Part shown: in pieces, positions 18,016 to 27,670 of the stretch
How positions within the stretch are numbered: position 1 is the stretch's first letter
Layout of the letters: every line of letters begins with the position of its first letter
NCBI RefSeq assembly: GCF_002251385.1
Contig: NZ_NPJJ01000053.1
Coordinates: 1 to 64,000, forward strand
DNA from: Prevotella sp. P5-108
Lineage (GTDB): Bacteria; Bacteroidota; Bacteroidia; Bacteroidales; Bacteroidaceae
Direction: 5' to 3'
DNA: 64,000 bases
Notes under the pieces: model-generated
The model's database searches: none
The model's input: only the letters and a program-made list of their open reading frames with translations
Told to the model about the DNA's origin: nothing
Program-made: the position numbers and the translations under genes

Positions 18016-19155
18016 CTACTTGCCGAAGTAGGCGCTGGTGGCGCCGTTGTACTTGAGATGCTTGTAGCCGGCGGGTTCGACGCGCACGGTCGACTTCTTG
18101 ACCTTCTCCCATACCTGGGCGTCGGTGAGACCCTTGCCGTAGGTGTGGACCTCGATGGTCACGCCGTCGCCATACTCCTTGCGTAGCGCCTGAATGTACT
18201 CTGTGGCGGCGGTGCAATCGGCGGTGATGACTACCTTGTCGGACTGATGCTCTACGATGACCTGTACAGGATTGGTAGTGCCAAACTCATACTCGGTACC
18301 CTTGATATAGACCTTGGTGTCAATCTTCAGATCCCAGGTGCGGATGGCGAAGTCGTCCTGCTCTGCCACGTTCTCCTTGGCGAGAGGGATCTCGACGACA
18401 ACCTTCTTGGCAGCCTCGTCGCGCACATGGATAGAGGTCTTGATTTCGCTCCAGTCCTTGTGGGCTTGCTGGTGGATGTCTACCTCCACGTTGCCGTCGC
18501 CGGTGGCGGGCACGGTGTTGTCATCCTTCTTGTCGGTGAGGTCCTTGTTCTCCTCCTTGATGTCGCCGCCCACGCCGGGGATAGCCGAGAGGTCCTTGTT
18601 GGTCTTCTTGGTCAGCACACCGTCCACGTGCCAGCTATCTTTCTGCTTCTTCACCATGTACCAGATGACGTAGAGGTCTTCGATATCTATGTCCTTGAGC
18701 TTCAGTTTGGGGTTCAGGTTGGCCTTGATGATGCTCTTGAGCTGCGGTTGTTCGACTATAGCGTCGAGGGTGGCCTTTCCCTTGCTGTCGTAGACGTATT
18801 TGTCGTAGTCGTCATTTCTGGAATAGTAGGCGTAGTCGGCGTCTATATATCCCTTGTTGTATGGCAACCAGACAGTGTTGCCGAATACGTCCTGGGGGAA
18901 ATAGTCGCCCGACTTGCAGTCCTCGGCGCCGGCGATGCGGTTGTCTAAACGGATGAAGAAATAGGCACCCTTCTTGTTCACCTTGGCAGCCGCAGCACGG
19001 GTGGCAGCGGTCTTGTTGCCCTGGATGTACACTTGGGTAGAGGGTTCGGTCTTGGTCTGACTGCCCTGGCCTCCTGTTCCCTGGCCGGAAGTGGAGTCGT
19101 CGCTGCAGGAAATCATGGCGATTGCAGCGATAGCCATAAACAATACTTTTTTCAT
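18016..19155 (-). CDS. Lipoprotein of unknown function, tandem paralogue A
   Basis: A 379-residue predicted lipoprotein; the ATG at 19155 gives MKKVLF with a lipobox ending at Cys17, while an in-frame ATG 12 codons earlier would spoil the signal. I do not recognise a named domain. Residues about 45-215 are a first module containing YFFIRLDNRI and a DSWHVDGVLT segment. The rest, from GNVEVDIHQQAHKDW onwards, is a second module rich in beta strands. It is the twin of the gene at 19288-20427, of identical length. The second module is about 88 percent identical between them, while the first module is far more diverged. Both follow the polysaccharide operon on the same strand. Likely surface or periplasmic location; role unknown. 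Confidence 0.8.
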   Translation of the reverse strand: MKKVLFMAIAAIAMISCSDDSTSGQGTGGQGSQTKTEPSTQVYIQGNKTAATRAAAAKVNKKGAYFFIRLDNRIAGAEDCKSGDYFPQDVFGNTVWLPYNKGYIDADYAYYSRNDDYDKYVYDSKGKATLDAIVEQPQLKSIIKANLNPKLKLKDIDIEDLYVIWYMVKKQKDSWHVDGVLTKKTNKDLSAIPGVGGDIKEENKDLTDKKDDNTVPATGDGNVEVDIHQQAHKDWSEIKTSIHVRDEAAKKVVVEIPLAKENVAEQDDFAIRTWDLKIDTKVYIKGTEYEFGTTNPVQVIVEHQSDKVVITADCTAATEYIQALRKEYGDGVTIEVHTYGKGLTDAQVWEKVKKSTVRVEPAGYKHLKYNGATSAYFGK

Positions 19156-19200
19156 ATTAGTTGATTTTGAATAGTTAGTAATGGTTATCAAGATGTCGTC

Positions 19201-19230
19201 GGCGTCTGCCTGCTCACACAGGCAGGCGCC
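19201..19230. other. Stem-loop between the tandem lipoprotein genes
   Basis: GGCGTCTGCCTG (19201-19212) and CAGGCAGGCGCC (19219-19230) pair at 11 of 12 positions with a 6-base loop. It lies 57 bases after the stop of paralogue B (in the minus direction) and could partly terminate or process the transcript before paralogue A. Confidence 0.55.
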
Positions 19231-19287
19231 AACGGCAGTTATTTGTTTGTCTTTGATCGCGTCTCGGATGGTATAGACGGCTGGCGG

Positions 19288-20427
19288 CTACTTGCTGAAG
19301 TAGGCGCTGGTGGCGCCGTTGTACTTCAAGAACTTGTAGCCGCTGGGCTCGACGCGCACGGTGGCCTTCTTGAGTTTCTCCCATAGCTGGGCGTCGGTGA
19401 GTCCCTTGCCGTAGGTGTGAACCTCAACGGTCACGCCGTCGCCATACTCCTTGCGCAGCATCTGGATGTACTCTGTAGCGGCTGTGCAGTCTGCAGTAAT
19501 GACCACCTTGGTAGCCTGATGCTCAATGGTTACCTTCACAGGATTTGTGGTACCAAACTCGTACTCGTTGCCATTGATATAGACTTTGGCGTCAATCTTC
19601 AGGTCCCAGGTGCGGATGGCGAAGTCGTCCTGCTCAGCCACATTCTCCTTGGCGAGAGGGATCTCGACGATAACCTTCTTGGCGGCTTCGTCGCGGACAT
19701 GGATAGAGGTCTTGATTTCACTCCAGTCCTTGTGGGCCTGCTGGTGTATGTCTACCTCCACATTGCCGTTGCCCGTAGGGAGCACGGTGCTCTCGTCTCT
19801 CTTGTCCTCGAGGTCCTTGTTCTCATTCTTGATGTCCTCACCGATACCGGGTATGTCGGTCACGTCCTTGACGTCCTGGTCGGTGAGCACTCCGTCGACG
19901 TGCCACAGGTAGTCTACGTTCTGGTACTTGACAATATACCACAGCACGTGGAGCTTCTTGAGGTCAACGCCTTTGAAGTTGATCTTGCCCTTGCTCTTGT
20001 CGGCTTTGATGAGGTCCTCTACAGTGGGCATCTTGTCAATGGCCTTCAGCGTAGCCACGCCCTTGGTGTCGAAGACATACCAGGGGTTCAAGCTGCTGTT
20101 ATTCCAGCTGGGGTAGTACACGTCGACGGTACCCTCGTTGGCAGCGACCATGACGCTCTTACCTGTCTCGGTCTGGGGGAAGTACTCTTTGGAGTCGAAG
20201 TTACCGATGCCGGGGATACGGTTGTCTACGCGGATAAAGAAGTATGCTCGGTTGGTCGGGACCTCAGCTACGCGGGTGGCAGCCACCTTGCTGCCCTGGA
20301 TGTACACTTCGGTAGCTGGCTCAGTCTTAGCTTGGCTGCCGCCTCCTGGCTCTACTCCTGGAGTGGAGTCATCGCTGCATGCCATCACGGTCATTGCGGC
20401 GAAAATCATGAATAATACTTTCTTCAT
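19288..20427 (-). CDS. Lipoprotein of unknown function, tandem paralogue B
   Basis: A 379-residue predicted lipoprotein (Cys17 after MKKVLFMIFAAMTVMA), exactly as long as its neighbour A. The first module (about 45-215) contains YFFIRVDNRI and LWHVDGVLT but otherwise differs widely from A. The C-terminal 150 residues are nearly the same. A linker between the modules is rich in Asp, Lys and Glu (GEDIKNENKDLEDKRDE). No catalytic motif seen. It begins 70 bases after the DUF1573 gene without an evident promoter element between them, so it may be expressed with the upstream glycan genes. Function not assigned. Confidence 0.8.
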   Translation of the reverse strand: MKKVLFMIFAAMTVMACSDDSTPGVEPGGGSQAKTEPATEVYIQGSKVAATRVAEVPTNRAYFFIRVDNRIPGIGNFDSKEYFPQTETGKSVMVAANEGTVDVYYPSWNNSSLNPWYVFDTKGVATLKAIDKMPTVEDLIKADKSKGKINFKGVDLKKLHVLWYIVKYQNVDYLWHVDGVLTDQDVKDVTDIPGIGEDIKNENKDLEDKRDESTVLPTGNGNVEVDIHQQAHKDWSEIKTSIHVRDEAAKKVIVEIPLAKENVAEQDDFAIRTWDLKIDAKVYINGNEYEFGTTNPVKVTIEHQATKVVITADCTAATEYIQMLRKEYGDGVTVEVHTYGKGLTDAQLWEKLKKATVRVEPSGYKFLKYNGATSAYFSK

Positions 20428-20497
20428 AATTGTAATGATTTGAAATGTTTGTAAATGTTTGTTTGTTATATTTTTGATGATTATTCTCTTGTTGGGG

Positions 20498-21079
20498 TCA
20501 GTCGCGCCACGGATACCTCACGTGCTGACGGCTGTCGCGCGAGGCGTCGGGAGCGGTATAATATCCTTTCTCCGAGGATTTGCCATCTACAAGTTCCTCG
20601 ACATTGTTGGCACGGCGCTGCGAATGAACTTCCTCGTAGTCGGGTTGGTCAAAGGAAGGCGGCACCACGTTGACATCAAAGGTGAGTACAGCCATGCCGC
20701 GGGGGAGCACGTTGCCAAAGAGCCTGATGCTATGGCGGACGTAGCCGATGTTCTTCGTGGTGTCGAAGGAGAACTTGAGGGTGATGGAATCATGAGGCGG
20801 AATGGCGTCGATGTCCTTGGGAGCGTCGATGCAGCCACACGAGGGCTGGATATCGTCAATCAGGAACGGGTCGTCGCCCTCGTTGCGTACCACGTAGGTG
20901 AGGTCGAGCACCTCGCCAGACACCACGGGATAGTAGTGGCGTATGGAGTCGGACACGGTGATGTAGGTGGGCCGCACGCGCTTTGTGCATGCGGTCTCCA
21001 TCACTGCTGCCATGCCTATTATGACCAGAGGCAGGAGTACTCGTGACGCCTTATATATATAATAATGTATATGCATCAT
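20498..21079 (-). CDS. DUF1573 lipoprotein
   Basis: A 193-residue protein with a lipobox METAC (Cys31). The DUF1573 core is clear: RNEGDDPFLIDDIQPSCGC, then a stretch on minimising and shape of beta strands, ending near VLTFDVNVVPP (about residue 150). DUF1573 is an Ig-like beta sandwich of about 100 residues common in Bacteroidetes lipoproteins; no enzyme activity is known. The ATG at 21079 overlaps the TGA of the DUF4838 gene (ATGA), so translation is coupled; the frame is open far upstream but only in shadow of that gene. It is the fifth gene of the glycan operon. Confidence 0.82.
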   Translation of the reverse strand: MMHIHYYIYKASRVLLPLVIIGMAAVMETACTKRVRPTYITVSDSIRHYYPVVSGEVLDLTYVVRNEGDDPFLIDDIQPSCGCIDAPKDIDAIPPHDSITLKFSFDTTKNIGYVRHSIRLFGNVLPRGMAVLTFDVNVVPPSFDQPDYEEVHSQRRANNVEELVDGKSSEKGYYTAPDASRDSRQHVRYPWRD

Positions 21080-23205
21080 TGTCTGTTGGTTATTTCTATT
21101 TCGTCGAGAGCCATCGTCTTGCGCCCTTCCGCTGCAGCGGTCTGCGTGATGATGACCTCGGTCTTGACTCCAGGCTGCAAGCCCGTAGCGCTGATGCTCA
21201 CCCTGACGCGGCGGCTGTCGGTTGGGGAGGTTATGATGGCCTTGCCTTTCACCGCTCCGCCCTGTACGACCTCTATCGATGACGGCGCGAAAATGTGCCA
21301 TTGTGGTGCGTGAAGCAGCGATACATGGAAGACGGCTGCTGATGGCAGACCCGATGATACCGAGAACCGCTGTACTGGTGCCGATGTGATCAGCCATCCC
21401 AGATGATAGTCGGTGGCAAATCCCTGCTTGCCGTCGGTGAGCAGATGGGTGTCGGCTTTGGGCTCGGCATCGATGTTGGCGCCGTGGAGCAGATTGCCGG
21501 CGGTATCGAGCCAAGGATAGCTATCCTTCCATTGCTTGAGGTAACCGTCGAGGTCGCCGTCGCTCTCACGGTAGTTGGCCATGTCCTTGAAGGCGGTATG
21601 GTGTGACAGCAGCGAGGTCATCGCCTCTATCTGCTGACGGCTTGGTGCCTGCTGCTGACTGCGCATAATCTCCAGGCGGGTAAAGGCAAGCGCCGTAAGC
21701 AGACGGTTGAGCTTGCTGCGTTCAGCCTCGTCGGCTTGCTTGGAAGCCCGGTCCATCGTGGAGAAGAACTCGCCAAACTGCTGGGCGTTGAGCCAAGTGC
21801 CGAGCGCCTCGTCGATGCCGCCGTAGAAGGGTAGAGTGTGGTGCAGTGCCTGCTCTTCTATCTTGCGATAGTAGTCGCCGAGCAGCTGACCCGTCTTGGG
21901 ATAAGCCGAGGCGAAGTAGCGGCTGGCGCAAGCCTCGATGTCGACATCGGGATTGATAAGCAGCTGTGCCAGCACATAGGTCTGCACATCGTCGAACGGC
22001 GCATAGTCATATCCGCTGCCGTTGAGGAACACGCCCTTGACACCCAGGTCGCGGTAGAAGCGCAGTCTGCTCTGCATGTGGTGCAGACAGGGGTAGGGGG
22101 TGAGGTAGTCGTCGAAGTTGCGCATGTAGTCCCACACATAGACTCTGCCGCAGCATTTCTGCCAAGCCTTGATCTGCGCCTCGAGACCCTCGTGGCCCTT
22201 GGCCTGTGATGCTTCCGGCGCCATAGGCATGTCGATGGCGCTCACCATCACGCCCACGTTGTCGGGCAGACGGTGTGTGGGAGCCGTGCGGGTGGTCGAG
22301 TAGGCCGAGGTGAAGAACATCTGGTGCGGGAAGCGGCGCGCCAGCCGCTCGATGAGGGCTGTCACCGCCGGCGTAGCCGACTGCGGTGTGTTTCCTTTTG
22401 CCTTGCATGCGGCGCATTGGCACACCAGCCGATTGTCGTTGGGCACCACGGCAAAGCGGGTGGTCACCCCGTCGCTGCCGTCGCCATACTGGTCTACCAC
22501 AAACTGCTCATAGGCATGGTAGAGTGCCTCCGACGAGAAGCAGAACTGCCCCGCGTCCCGCTTGCCATTGACCATAGCCGTCGCTTCGGCAGGTATACCG
22601 TCGGTAAATACCTTGCGCAGATTGTGTCCCCACAGTCCCCAGTCGAAGTCTACATTGCCCACACCCAGTATGGGCATCATGTCGGCATTGGTATTGGTGG
22701 GAGTATAGATGCTGCGATGCTCGAAGGCGAAGCTGCCTTTAGTGTCGCTCTTGCAGTCGACCACAGCGGGAGGCAGGTCGGCAGAGAGGAAGCGGCCGTC
22801 ATCAGCCGACGCCGAGCTCATGAACTGGTATTGCAGCCAGAGCATCGCTTCGGTAGAGCGCGCCTTGAGTCTTATCTCGTGCGGAGCCACAGCCACCTCG
22901 TAGTCGCTGTCCATGCTGCCGTCGAGGTCGACCACCAGCTGCAGCTGACTGTCGTCCTGCGCTTTTCCGGCGATGATGCAGTCGCGGTCGGTAGCCCGTT
23001 TCTGGAAGTGACTCTTCAGATAGGCAGCCCATTTGGCGTCGCCAGAGTCGCCGTCGTCGGCAGCCTTGACGGCATACTCGCTGTATTGGCTGAAGGGCTT
23101 GAGCTCTGTGCCCGAGCATGCAGCCAGCAGGGTGACAGGCAGGGCGAGCATCAGCGCGCACACTGCTGTGGCCATTGTCTTAGAAGCTGATGAGAACTTG
23201 TACAT
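21076..23205 (-). CDS. DUF4838-family lipoprotein, glycosidase-like
   Basis: A 709-residue predicted lipoprotein (lipobox LLAAC, Cys30). An alternative ATG at 23175 would give a shorter signal and remove a 26-base overlap with the preceding gene; both are plausible. Residues about 60-160 look like the small alpha/beta domain that precedes the barrel in GH20 and GH67-type enzymes. Residues about 165-470 match the DUF4838 TIM-barrel-like region, with CQCAACKAKGN, YVWDYMRNF and FLNGSGYDY as landmarks. A C-terminal beta-sandwich follows from about 590. Family function is not established; a hydrolase or glycan-binding role is inferred from fold. In this operon it sits where PgaB, a glycan-modifying lipoprotein, sits in poly-GlcNAc systems. 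Confidence 0.75.
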   Translation of the reverse strand: MYKFSSASKTMATAVCALMLALPVTLLAACSGTELKPFSQYSEYAVKAADDGDSGDAKWAAYLKSHFQKRATDRDCIIAGKAQDDSQLQLVVDLDGSMDSDYEVAVAPHEIRLKARSTEAMLWLQYQFMSSASADDGRFLSADLPPAVVDCKSDTKGSFAFEHRSIYTPTNTNADMMPILGVGNVDFDWGLWGHNLRKVFTDGIPAEATAMVNGKRDAGQFCFSSEALYHAYEQFVVDQYGDGSDGVTTRFAVVPNDNRLVCQCAACKAKGNTPQSATPAVTALIERLARRFPHQMFFTSAYSTTRTAPTHRLPDNVGVMVSAIDMPMAPEASQAKGHEGLEAQIKAWQKCCGRVYVWDYMRNFDDYLTPYPCLHHMQSRLRFYRDLGVKGVFLNGSGYDYAPFDDVQTYVLAQLLINPDVDIEACASRYFASAYPKTGQLLGDYYRKIEEQALHHTLPFYGGIDEALGTWLNAQQFGEFFSTMDRASKQADEAERSKLNRLLTALAFTRLEIMRSQQQAPSRQQIEAMTSLLSHHTAFKDMANYRESDGDLDGYLKQWKDSYPWLDTAGNLLHGANIDAEPKADTHLLTDGKQGFATDYHLGWLITSAPVQRFSVSSGLPSAAVFHVSLLHAPQWHIFAPSSIEVVQGGAVKGKAIITSPTDSRRVRVSISATGLQPGVKTEVIITQTAAAEGRKTMALDEIEITNRQ

Positions 23206-26167
23206 CTATGTTGAACAGGTTTTTGTATCTTGTATTGACGCCGTCGATGGGGCTCTCTTCGGTGCCCGTGCGGGTGTTGGTCTGGGTGTAGTAGGTGAGC
23301 CAGGTGCCCAGCACGCCCAGTGTGACATTGCGGTGTATGCGGTACTGACCGCCCAGGCCCACCTGGGTGTTGAGTCGGCTGAAGGTACCAGGCATCGCGT
23401 TGTCTATCATCGACGCTTCGGGCGCCGAGCCGATGCTCGCCAGTGCCTGTATGCACGACTTGCCGTCGTTGAGCATGAAGTACTTGCCCTGCAGTATCAG
23501 GTTGGCATACATCTTACTCTTCATGTTGTAGAGGTCCAGACGACCGTTGAGCCAGAAGAGGTCGATGGTCTTGCTGGCGCCGATGCCCAGGTTGAGCAGC
23601 AGATTGTGGGTGTCGTCCCAGTGGTCGAAGACCCATGCCGGCGAGTCCTCGCCTGTAGCCTGCCATCTGAACCGTTTCTCGTAGGAGTTGATGCGGCGGA
23701 AACCGGCATGCACCTCGCCTTCCCAGTCATGGGTGAAGTTGCGGGTGAGACGGGCGTTAGCCATGAGTTGGGGGAAGTACTTGTTGGCCAAGCCCACCGT
23801 AGCCGTTCCCGACCACAGGTCGTCAAACTGGTGTGTCCATTCGCCCACCAGCTGGATGCCCGTACCTCCGGGCTGCTGGTCGTCGCTCTTGGTGTCCTTG
23901 GCGGCACCCTCGCGGCCGGCGTAGTTGAAGCGCACGCCGACGGCGTCGGTATCGTCCAGCTTGCGTGTATACTCTATCGAAGCCACAGCCGTGATTACAT
24001 CTTCTTCTCCATAGCGTCCTTGCAGGTATTCAAAGTTGAGTCCATTGCGGTAGCCGCGTGCCACGAGTCCGTCGAGATGACGCCGGAACGAAGCCTCCTC
24101 GCCGTAGCCCGGACGGTAGTATTTCTGGTAGACGTAAGCCGAGTCATACTCATGCTTGGCCTCGAAGATGAGACCCTTGGTGTAGAGCAGCAGACGGTTT
24201 TCGCTGTCATACTCTATCGCCTTGTTGATGACGGCCATAGCCGAGTCGTTCTGGTGACGGTCCAGGAGCGCCATGGCCCAGTCGCTGCTGTTGGTACTGT
24301 TGGCGCGTATCAGCAGCGAGTCGCCCATATACTCTGCCACCTTGGGCAGCAGGATGTCCTGCGAGTTGGAGTACTTGCGGTCGGTGGTGTAGAGCGCAGC
24401 CTGCTTGACCACATAGAAGTTGTCATTGGGATAGCGCTCGCGGCCCAGAGCCACCCAGCGGCGGTGCTCCTTCCAGCGCTTGAGCTGGGCAGAAGTGTTG
24501 ACGGCATATTGCAGACCGTCTTCAGAGAGGGGGCATATCTCGAGCAGGCGCAGGCTCTGCGTATAGGCTTTGCCATAGGCGCCCAGCCGGATGAGGCGCT
24601 TGATGTGGGGCACGGCAGCTTCCTCGTAGGCGTTGACATACTGGGCGCGGGTGAGGGCGTCGTCTTCCTCTTCGCATTCCTTGGCAAGCAGTTCGAGAGC
24701 CGCCTCGGTGCGTCCGCTGCGGCTGAGGATGTCGGCGTGCTTGAGTATGGTGTTGGGCGCATCGGGGAACTGTGCCTGATAGTCAGCGAGCGCACGCTCG
24801 GCGGCAGTATAGCGGCGCAACTCTACGTTGCAGGTCACCATGCGGTTGAAGGCAGCCTCGCGCACCTCCTTGTCGGTAGAGTGCTCTGCGGCAAACTCGA
24901 GCAGGGGGAGGGCTTCGCCGTAATCGCCATTGTTCATCATCTCCATGGCACGGGTGAGGCGCTCGCGTGCCAGCTCGTCAGCCACATCCTTGTTGGCGGG
25001 GTTGCGCTGGTAGAGGCGGCTGAGCAGACTCGATGCAGCCTGGGCGTTGCCCATACGGCGGTTTACGATGTATGCCTTGTAGAGCAGGTCTTCGGTGTCG
25101 CCCTTGCGCTTGCGCTCGGCGGCGATATAGGTGAGGGCGTCGTCGTAGTAGCCGCGGGTGATGGCGGTATTGAGCAGATAGTCGAGCGACTCCTGGCTCT
25201 TGGTGCGCTCATAGACCTTGCCATAGAGGATATAGGGGTCGCTCTTGGCGGCAGCGCGGGCGGCGTCGGCCTGGAGCTGTCCGTAGAAGCTGTTGAGCTG
25301 GCCGCTGTGGTTGTGCTTCATGCAGCGTTCCACAAACGCCATCGCCTCGCCATAGCGGTTGTCTTCGGCCAGGATGCCAGCCTTTTTGATGATGAGGCGG
25401 TAGCTGCCGGGCAGATTGCTCACGCCGCGGTCGGCCACGTCGATGGCTTCGCTGCGGCGACCCTGCTGCAGGAGCAGGTTGCAGAGCATCAGATAGTGCT
25501 CTTCCTTCTTGGGGTCGTTGTTGACCAGCTGCTGCAGCGACTCTATGGCGCCGTTCTTGTCGCCCGCCTTGCGGTCGGCGATGGCGCGCTGTTCGAGGCG
25601 ATAGTTCAGGTCTTTCTTCAGCTGTGCGTCGTTGGGGTAGATATGGCAGAGGCGCTCCAGCAGACGGTCGGCCTCCACATCGTTCTTCTGCTTGCGGTAG
25701 AGGTTGATTTTGCGGCGCCAGAGTCCTTTCCAGTAGGGATGTATCTCGAGCAGCTCGTTGACGTAGCAGATGGCGCTCGAGTAGTTGCGTGTCTCTTCCT
25801 CGACATTGATGATGAGCTGCTTGGCCTCGACGTTGGCGTTGTTGTCACGCAGGGCGCGCACCAGATAGAAGCGGGCGTCGTCGTAGGACTTCTTGTGGTA
25901 GTAGTAGCGGCCGGCGAGCTCGTTGAGCGTCGACACGTCGGGGTAGCGCTTCAGACCTTCGTCGAGCAGACGCTTGCCGCCCTCCCAGTTGCCGCGCTTG
26001 AAGGCGGCGCGCACCGTGGCGTCGTAGTAGTCGGGCAGATGGATGTCCTTGGTCTTCACTATCGACTGTGCCTGCACCTGTGCAGGGGTGAACGTGAGTG
26101 CCGAGGCTGCCATCATCAGGGTCAGCGCCATGCCGCATATCTGTGGTTTATGTATTTTCATCATCAT
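23180..26167 (-). CDS. TPR/outer-membrane beta-barrel protein, PgaA/BcsC-like
   Basis: A 995-residue exported protein. Signal peptide about 1-34 (ending QVQAQ). Residues about 40-660 are tandem TPR-type helical repeats, recognisable by regularly spaced small/aromatic residues (for example GRYYYHKKSYDDARFYLVRA and NNGDYGEALPLLEFAAEHS). Residues about 700-995 are alternating amphipathic strands with aromatic girdles, ending in VQVLISF, which is a typical outer-membrane barrel C terminus. The layout matches PgaA and BcsC, which lead a polysaccharide through the periplasm and outer membrane. It is 18 bases after a processive GT2 gene, so it is the likely exporter of that enzyme's product. Specific family name uncertain. 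Confidence 0.78.
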   Translation of the reverse strand: MMMKIHKPQICGMALTLMMAASALTFTPAQVQAQSIVKTKDIHLPDYYDATVRAAFKRGNWEGGKRLLDEGLKRYPDVSTLNELAGRYYYHKKSYDDARFYLVRALRDNNANVEAKQLIINVEEETRNYSSAICYVNELLEIHPYWKGLWRRKINLYRKQKNDVEADRLLERLCHIYPNDAQLKKDLNYRLEQRAIADRKAGDKNGAIESLQQLVNNDPKKEEHYLMLCNLLLQQGRRSEAIDVADRGVSNLPGSYRLIIKKAGILAEDNRYGEAMAFVERCMKHNHSGQLNSFYGQLQADAARAAAKSDPYILYGKVYERTKSQESLDYLLNTAITRGYYDDALTYIAAERKRKGDTEDLLYKAYIVNRRMGNAQAASSLLSRLYQRNPANKDVADELARERLTRAMEMMNNGDYGEALPLLEFAAEHSTDKEVREAAFNRMVTCNVELRRYTAAERALADYQAQFPDAPNTILKHADILSRSGRTEAALELLAKECEEEDDALTRAQYVNAYEEAAVPHIKRLIRLGAYGKAYTQSLRLLEICPLSEDGLQYAVNTSAQLKRWKEHRRWVALGRERYPNDNFYVVKQAALYTTDRKYSNSQDILLPKVAEYMGDSLLIRANSTNSSDWAMALLDRHQNDSAMAVINKAIEYDSENRLLLYTKGLIFEAKHEYDSAYVYQKYYRPGYGEEASFRRHLDGLVARGYRNGLNFEYLQGRYGEEDVITAVASIEYTRKLDDTDAVGVRFNYAGREGAAKDTKSDDQQPGGTGIQLVGEWTHQFDDLWSGTATVGLANKYFPQLMANARLTRNFTHDWEGEVHAGFRRINSYEKRFRWQATGEDSPAWVFDHWDDTHNLLLNLGIGASKTIDLFWLNGRLDLYNMKSKMYANLILQGKYFMLNDGKSCIQALASIGSAPEASMIDNAMPGTFSRLNTQVGLGGQYRIHRNVTLGVLGTWLTYYTQTNTRTGTEESPIDGVNTRYKNLFNIDVQVLISF

Positions 26168-26185
26168 GACTTTGGTTTTGGTTCT

Positions 26186-27670
26186 TTATTCGGTGGTTTG
26201 GGTGGCTATATTGATGTCGGGGCCGGGGGAGTTGTCGGCCTGGCCCTGAGCGTTGCCGCTGTTGGGATTGTTGAAGCCCTTGCGCTGCATCTCGCCCCAT
26301 ACGATACGCTTACCCATGATAAACTTGAGGTAGCCGCGCAGCGAGAAGAGCATGATGAAGGGGTGGTAGAAGAAGGGCTCGAGCAGGGCAGCGAGCACGA
26401 GTCGCAGATAGCTCCAGCCGCGCATGCGGGTCTGCAGATAGTCGTAATAGATGACGACAAGCGAGAGCTGGAAGCAGAAGATATACATCATCAGGAAGAT
26501 AATCCAGGCTGTGCCCCAGTTGACGCCGCCCGTGAAGGCGAGGTAGAGGAACGTGCAGAAACCTATCAGCTCGATGACGGGGGCGATGAATTCGAAGATG
26601 AAGAGGTAGGGCATCGTGATGAGACCCAGCTGACGGTATTTCTTCTTGAACATCATGCGGTAATACTTGGCAAATGTCTGTATCAGGCCGTGTCCCCATC
26701 TCACACGCTGGCGGTACAGCATGCGCAGGTTTGACGGACCTTCCGTCCAGCAGCAGGTCTGCGGTATCTGTATCACGCGGTAGGGCTTGTCGAAGTCGCA
26801 GCAGTAGCCTATCATGCGGGTAAGCATGTCCATGTCCTCTGCCAGCGAGTCGGCAGAGTATCCGCCGGCGTTGATGGCTATCTCGGTGTCAAACATACCG
26901 TAACCTCCCGACACGTTGGGCATGGCGTTGATGTGGCTCCAGCCCATCTTGCCTATCATGAACGAGCGCAGATACTCCAGTGTCTGGAACAGAGGGATGG
27001 GCGACCAGGGTATGCGGTACTTGATGAGCTCGCCGTTGACCACCTTGCAGGCATTGGAGATGTTCATCACGCCCGATACGGCTATCACGTTCCTTTCTTC
27101 CACCATAGGGCGCACGCACATACGGATGGCGTTCTTGGAGAGGATACAGTCTACGTCGGTATTGATGAAGTAGGGATAGTTGGCTACGTTCAGACCGGCG
27201 TTCACGGGGTCTGCCTTGGTACCACCGTTCTCCTTGTCCACCACGCGCAGCTTCTCATACTCCTTGCGGTTGGAGATAAACATACGCTTGAACGGTTTGG
27301 CGATGATGCGCTGCTTGTAGAGATAGGGCACTTCGACGAGGTCAAACTCCTCAATCATCTTCTCCAGCGTGCGGTCCTTGCTACCGTCGTTGACGATGAT
27401 GACTTCAAACTTGGGCCAGTCTTGCGAGAGCAGCGACTTCACGTTGTCCACGATGGTGTTTTCCTCGTTATAGGCGGGAGCCACGATAGACACACCGGGG
27501 GTATAGGGCGAGTTGTCGAATATCTTCTTCACGTAGATGTCGCTCAGGGAGTGGCGCGAGCGGCGTGTCTCTCTGAACGACAGGGCCACCAGCATCACGT
27601 AGCTGAACATCAGCGCCATCGAGTAGAAGAAGACGAGATATCCGTAGGTGTATAATATAATCTCTTTCAT
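26186..27670 (-). CDS. Processive family 2 glycosyltransferase, PgaC/BcsA-like
   Basis: A 494-residue inner-membrane synthase. Membrane segments lie at about 8-30 and in the C-terminal half (about 345-375, 385-410 and 420-445). The GT-A domain carries PAYNEE (65-70), NDGS (94-97), the metal-binding DVD (172-174), the acceptor-site ED (278-279) and the processive signature QRVRW (321-325). These residues are those of synthases that polymerise and translocate beta-linked sugars (PgaC, cellulose or hyaluronan synthases). No PilZ domain is fused. The ATG overlaps the TGA of the HEAT-repeat gene (ATGA). The sugar is not predictable; UDP-GlcNAc is a reasonable guess from the PgaC-like size. Confidence 0.88.
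   Translation of the reverse strand: MKEIILYTYGYLVFFYSMALMFSYVMLVALSFRETRRSRHSLSDIYVKKIFDNSPYTPGVSIVAPAYNEENTIVDNVKSLLSQDWPKFEVIIVNDGSKDRTLEKMIEEFDLVEVPYLYKQRIIAKPFKRMFISNRKEYEKLRVVDKENGGTKADPVNAGLNVANYPYFINTDVDCILSKNAIRMCVRPMVEERNVIAVSGVMNISNACKVVNGELIKYRIPWSPIPLFQTLEYLRSFMIGKMGWSHINAMPNVSGGYGMFDTEIAINAGGYSADSLAEDMDMLTRMIGYCCDFDKPYRVIQIPQTCCWTEGPSNLRMLYRQRVRWGHGLIQTFAKYYRMMFKKKYRQLGLITMPYLFIFEFIAPVIELIGFCTFLYLAFTGGVNWGTAWIIFLMMYIFCFQLSLVVIYYDYLQTRMRGWSYLRLVLAALLEPFFYHPFIMLFSLRGYLKFIMGKRIVWGEMQRKGFNNPNSGNAQGQADNSPGPDINIATQTTE

Noticed and set aside
23033..26734. 1233-codon open frame antisense to the TPR/barrel gene
   Set aside because: Mirror of a GC-rich coding strand; the protein has no domain, and the leftward genes there have clear motifs and tight operon spacing.
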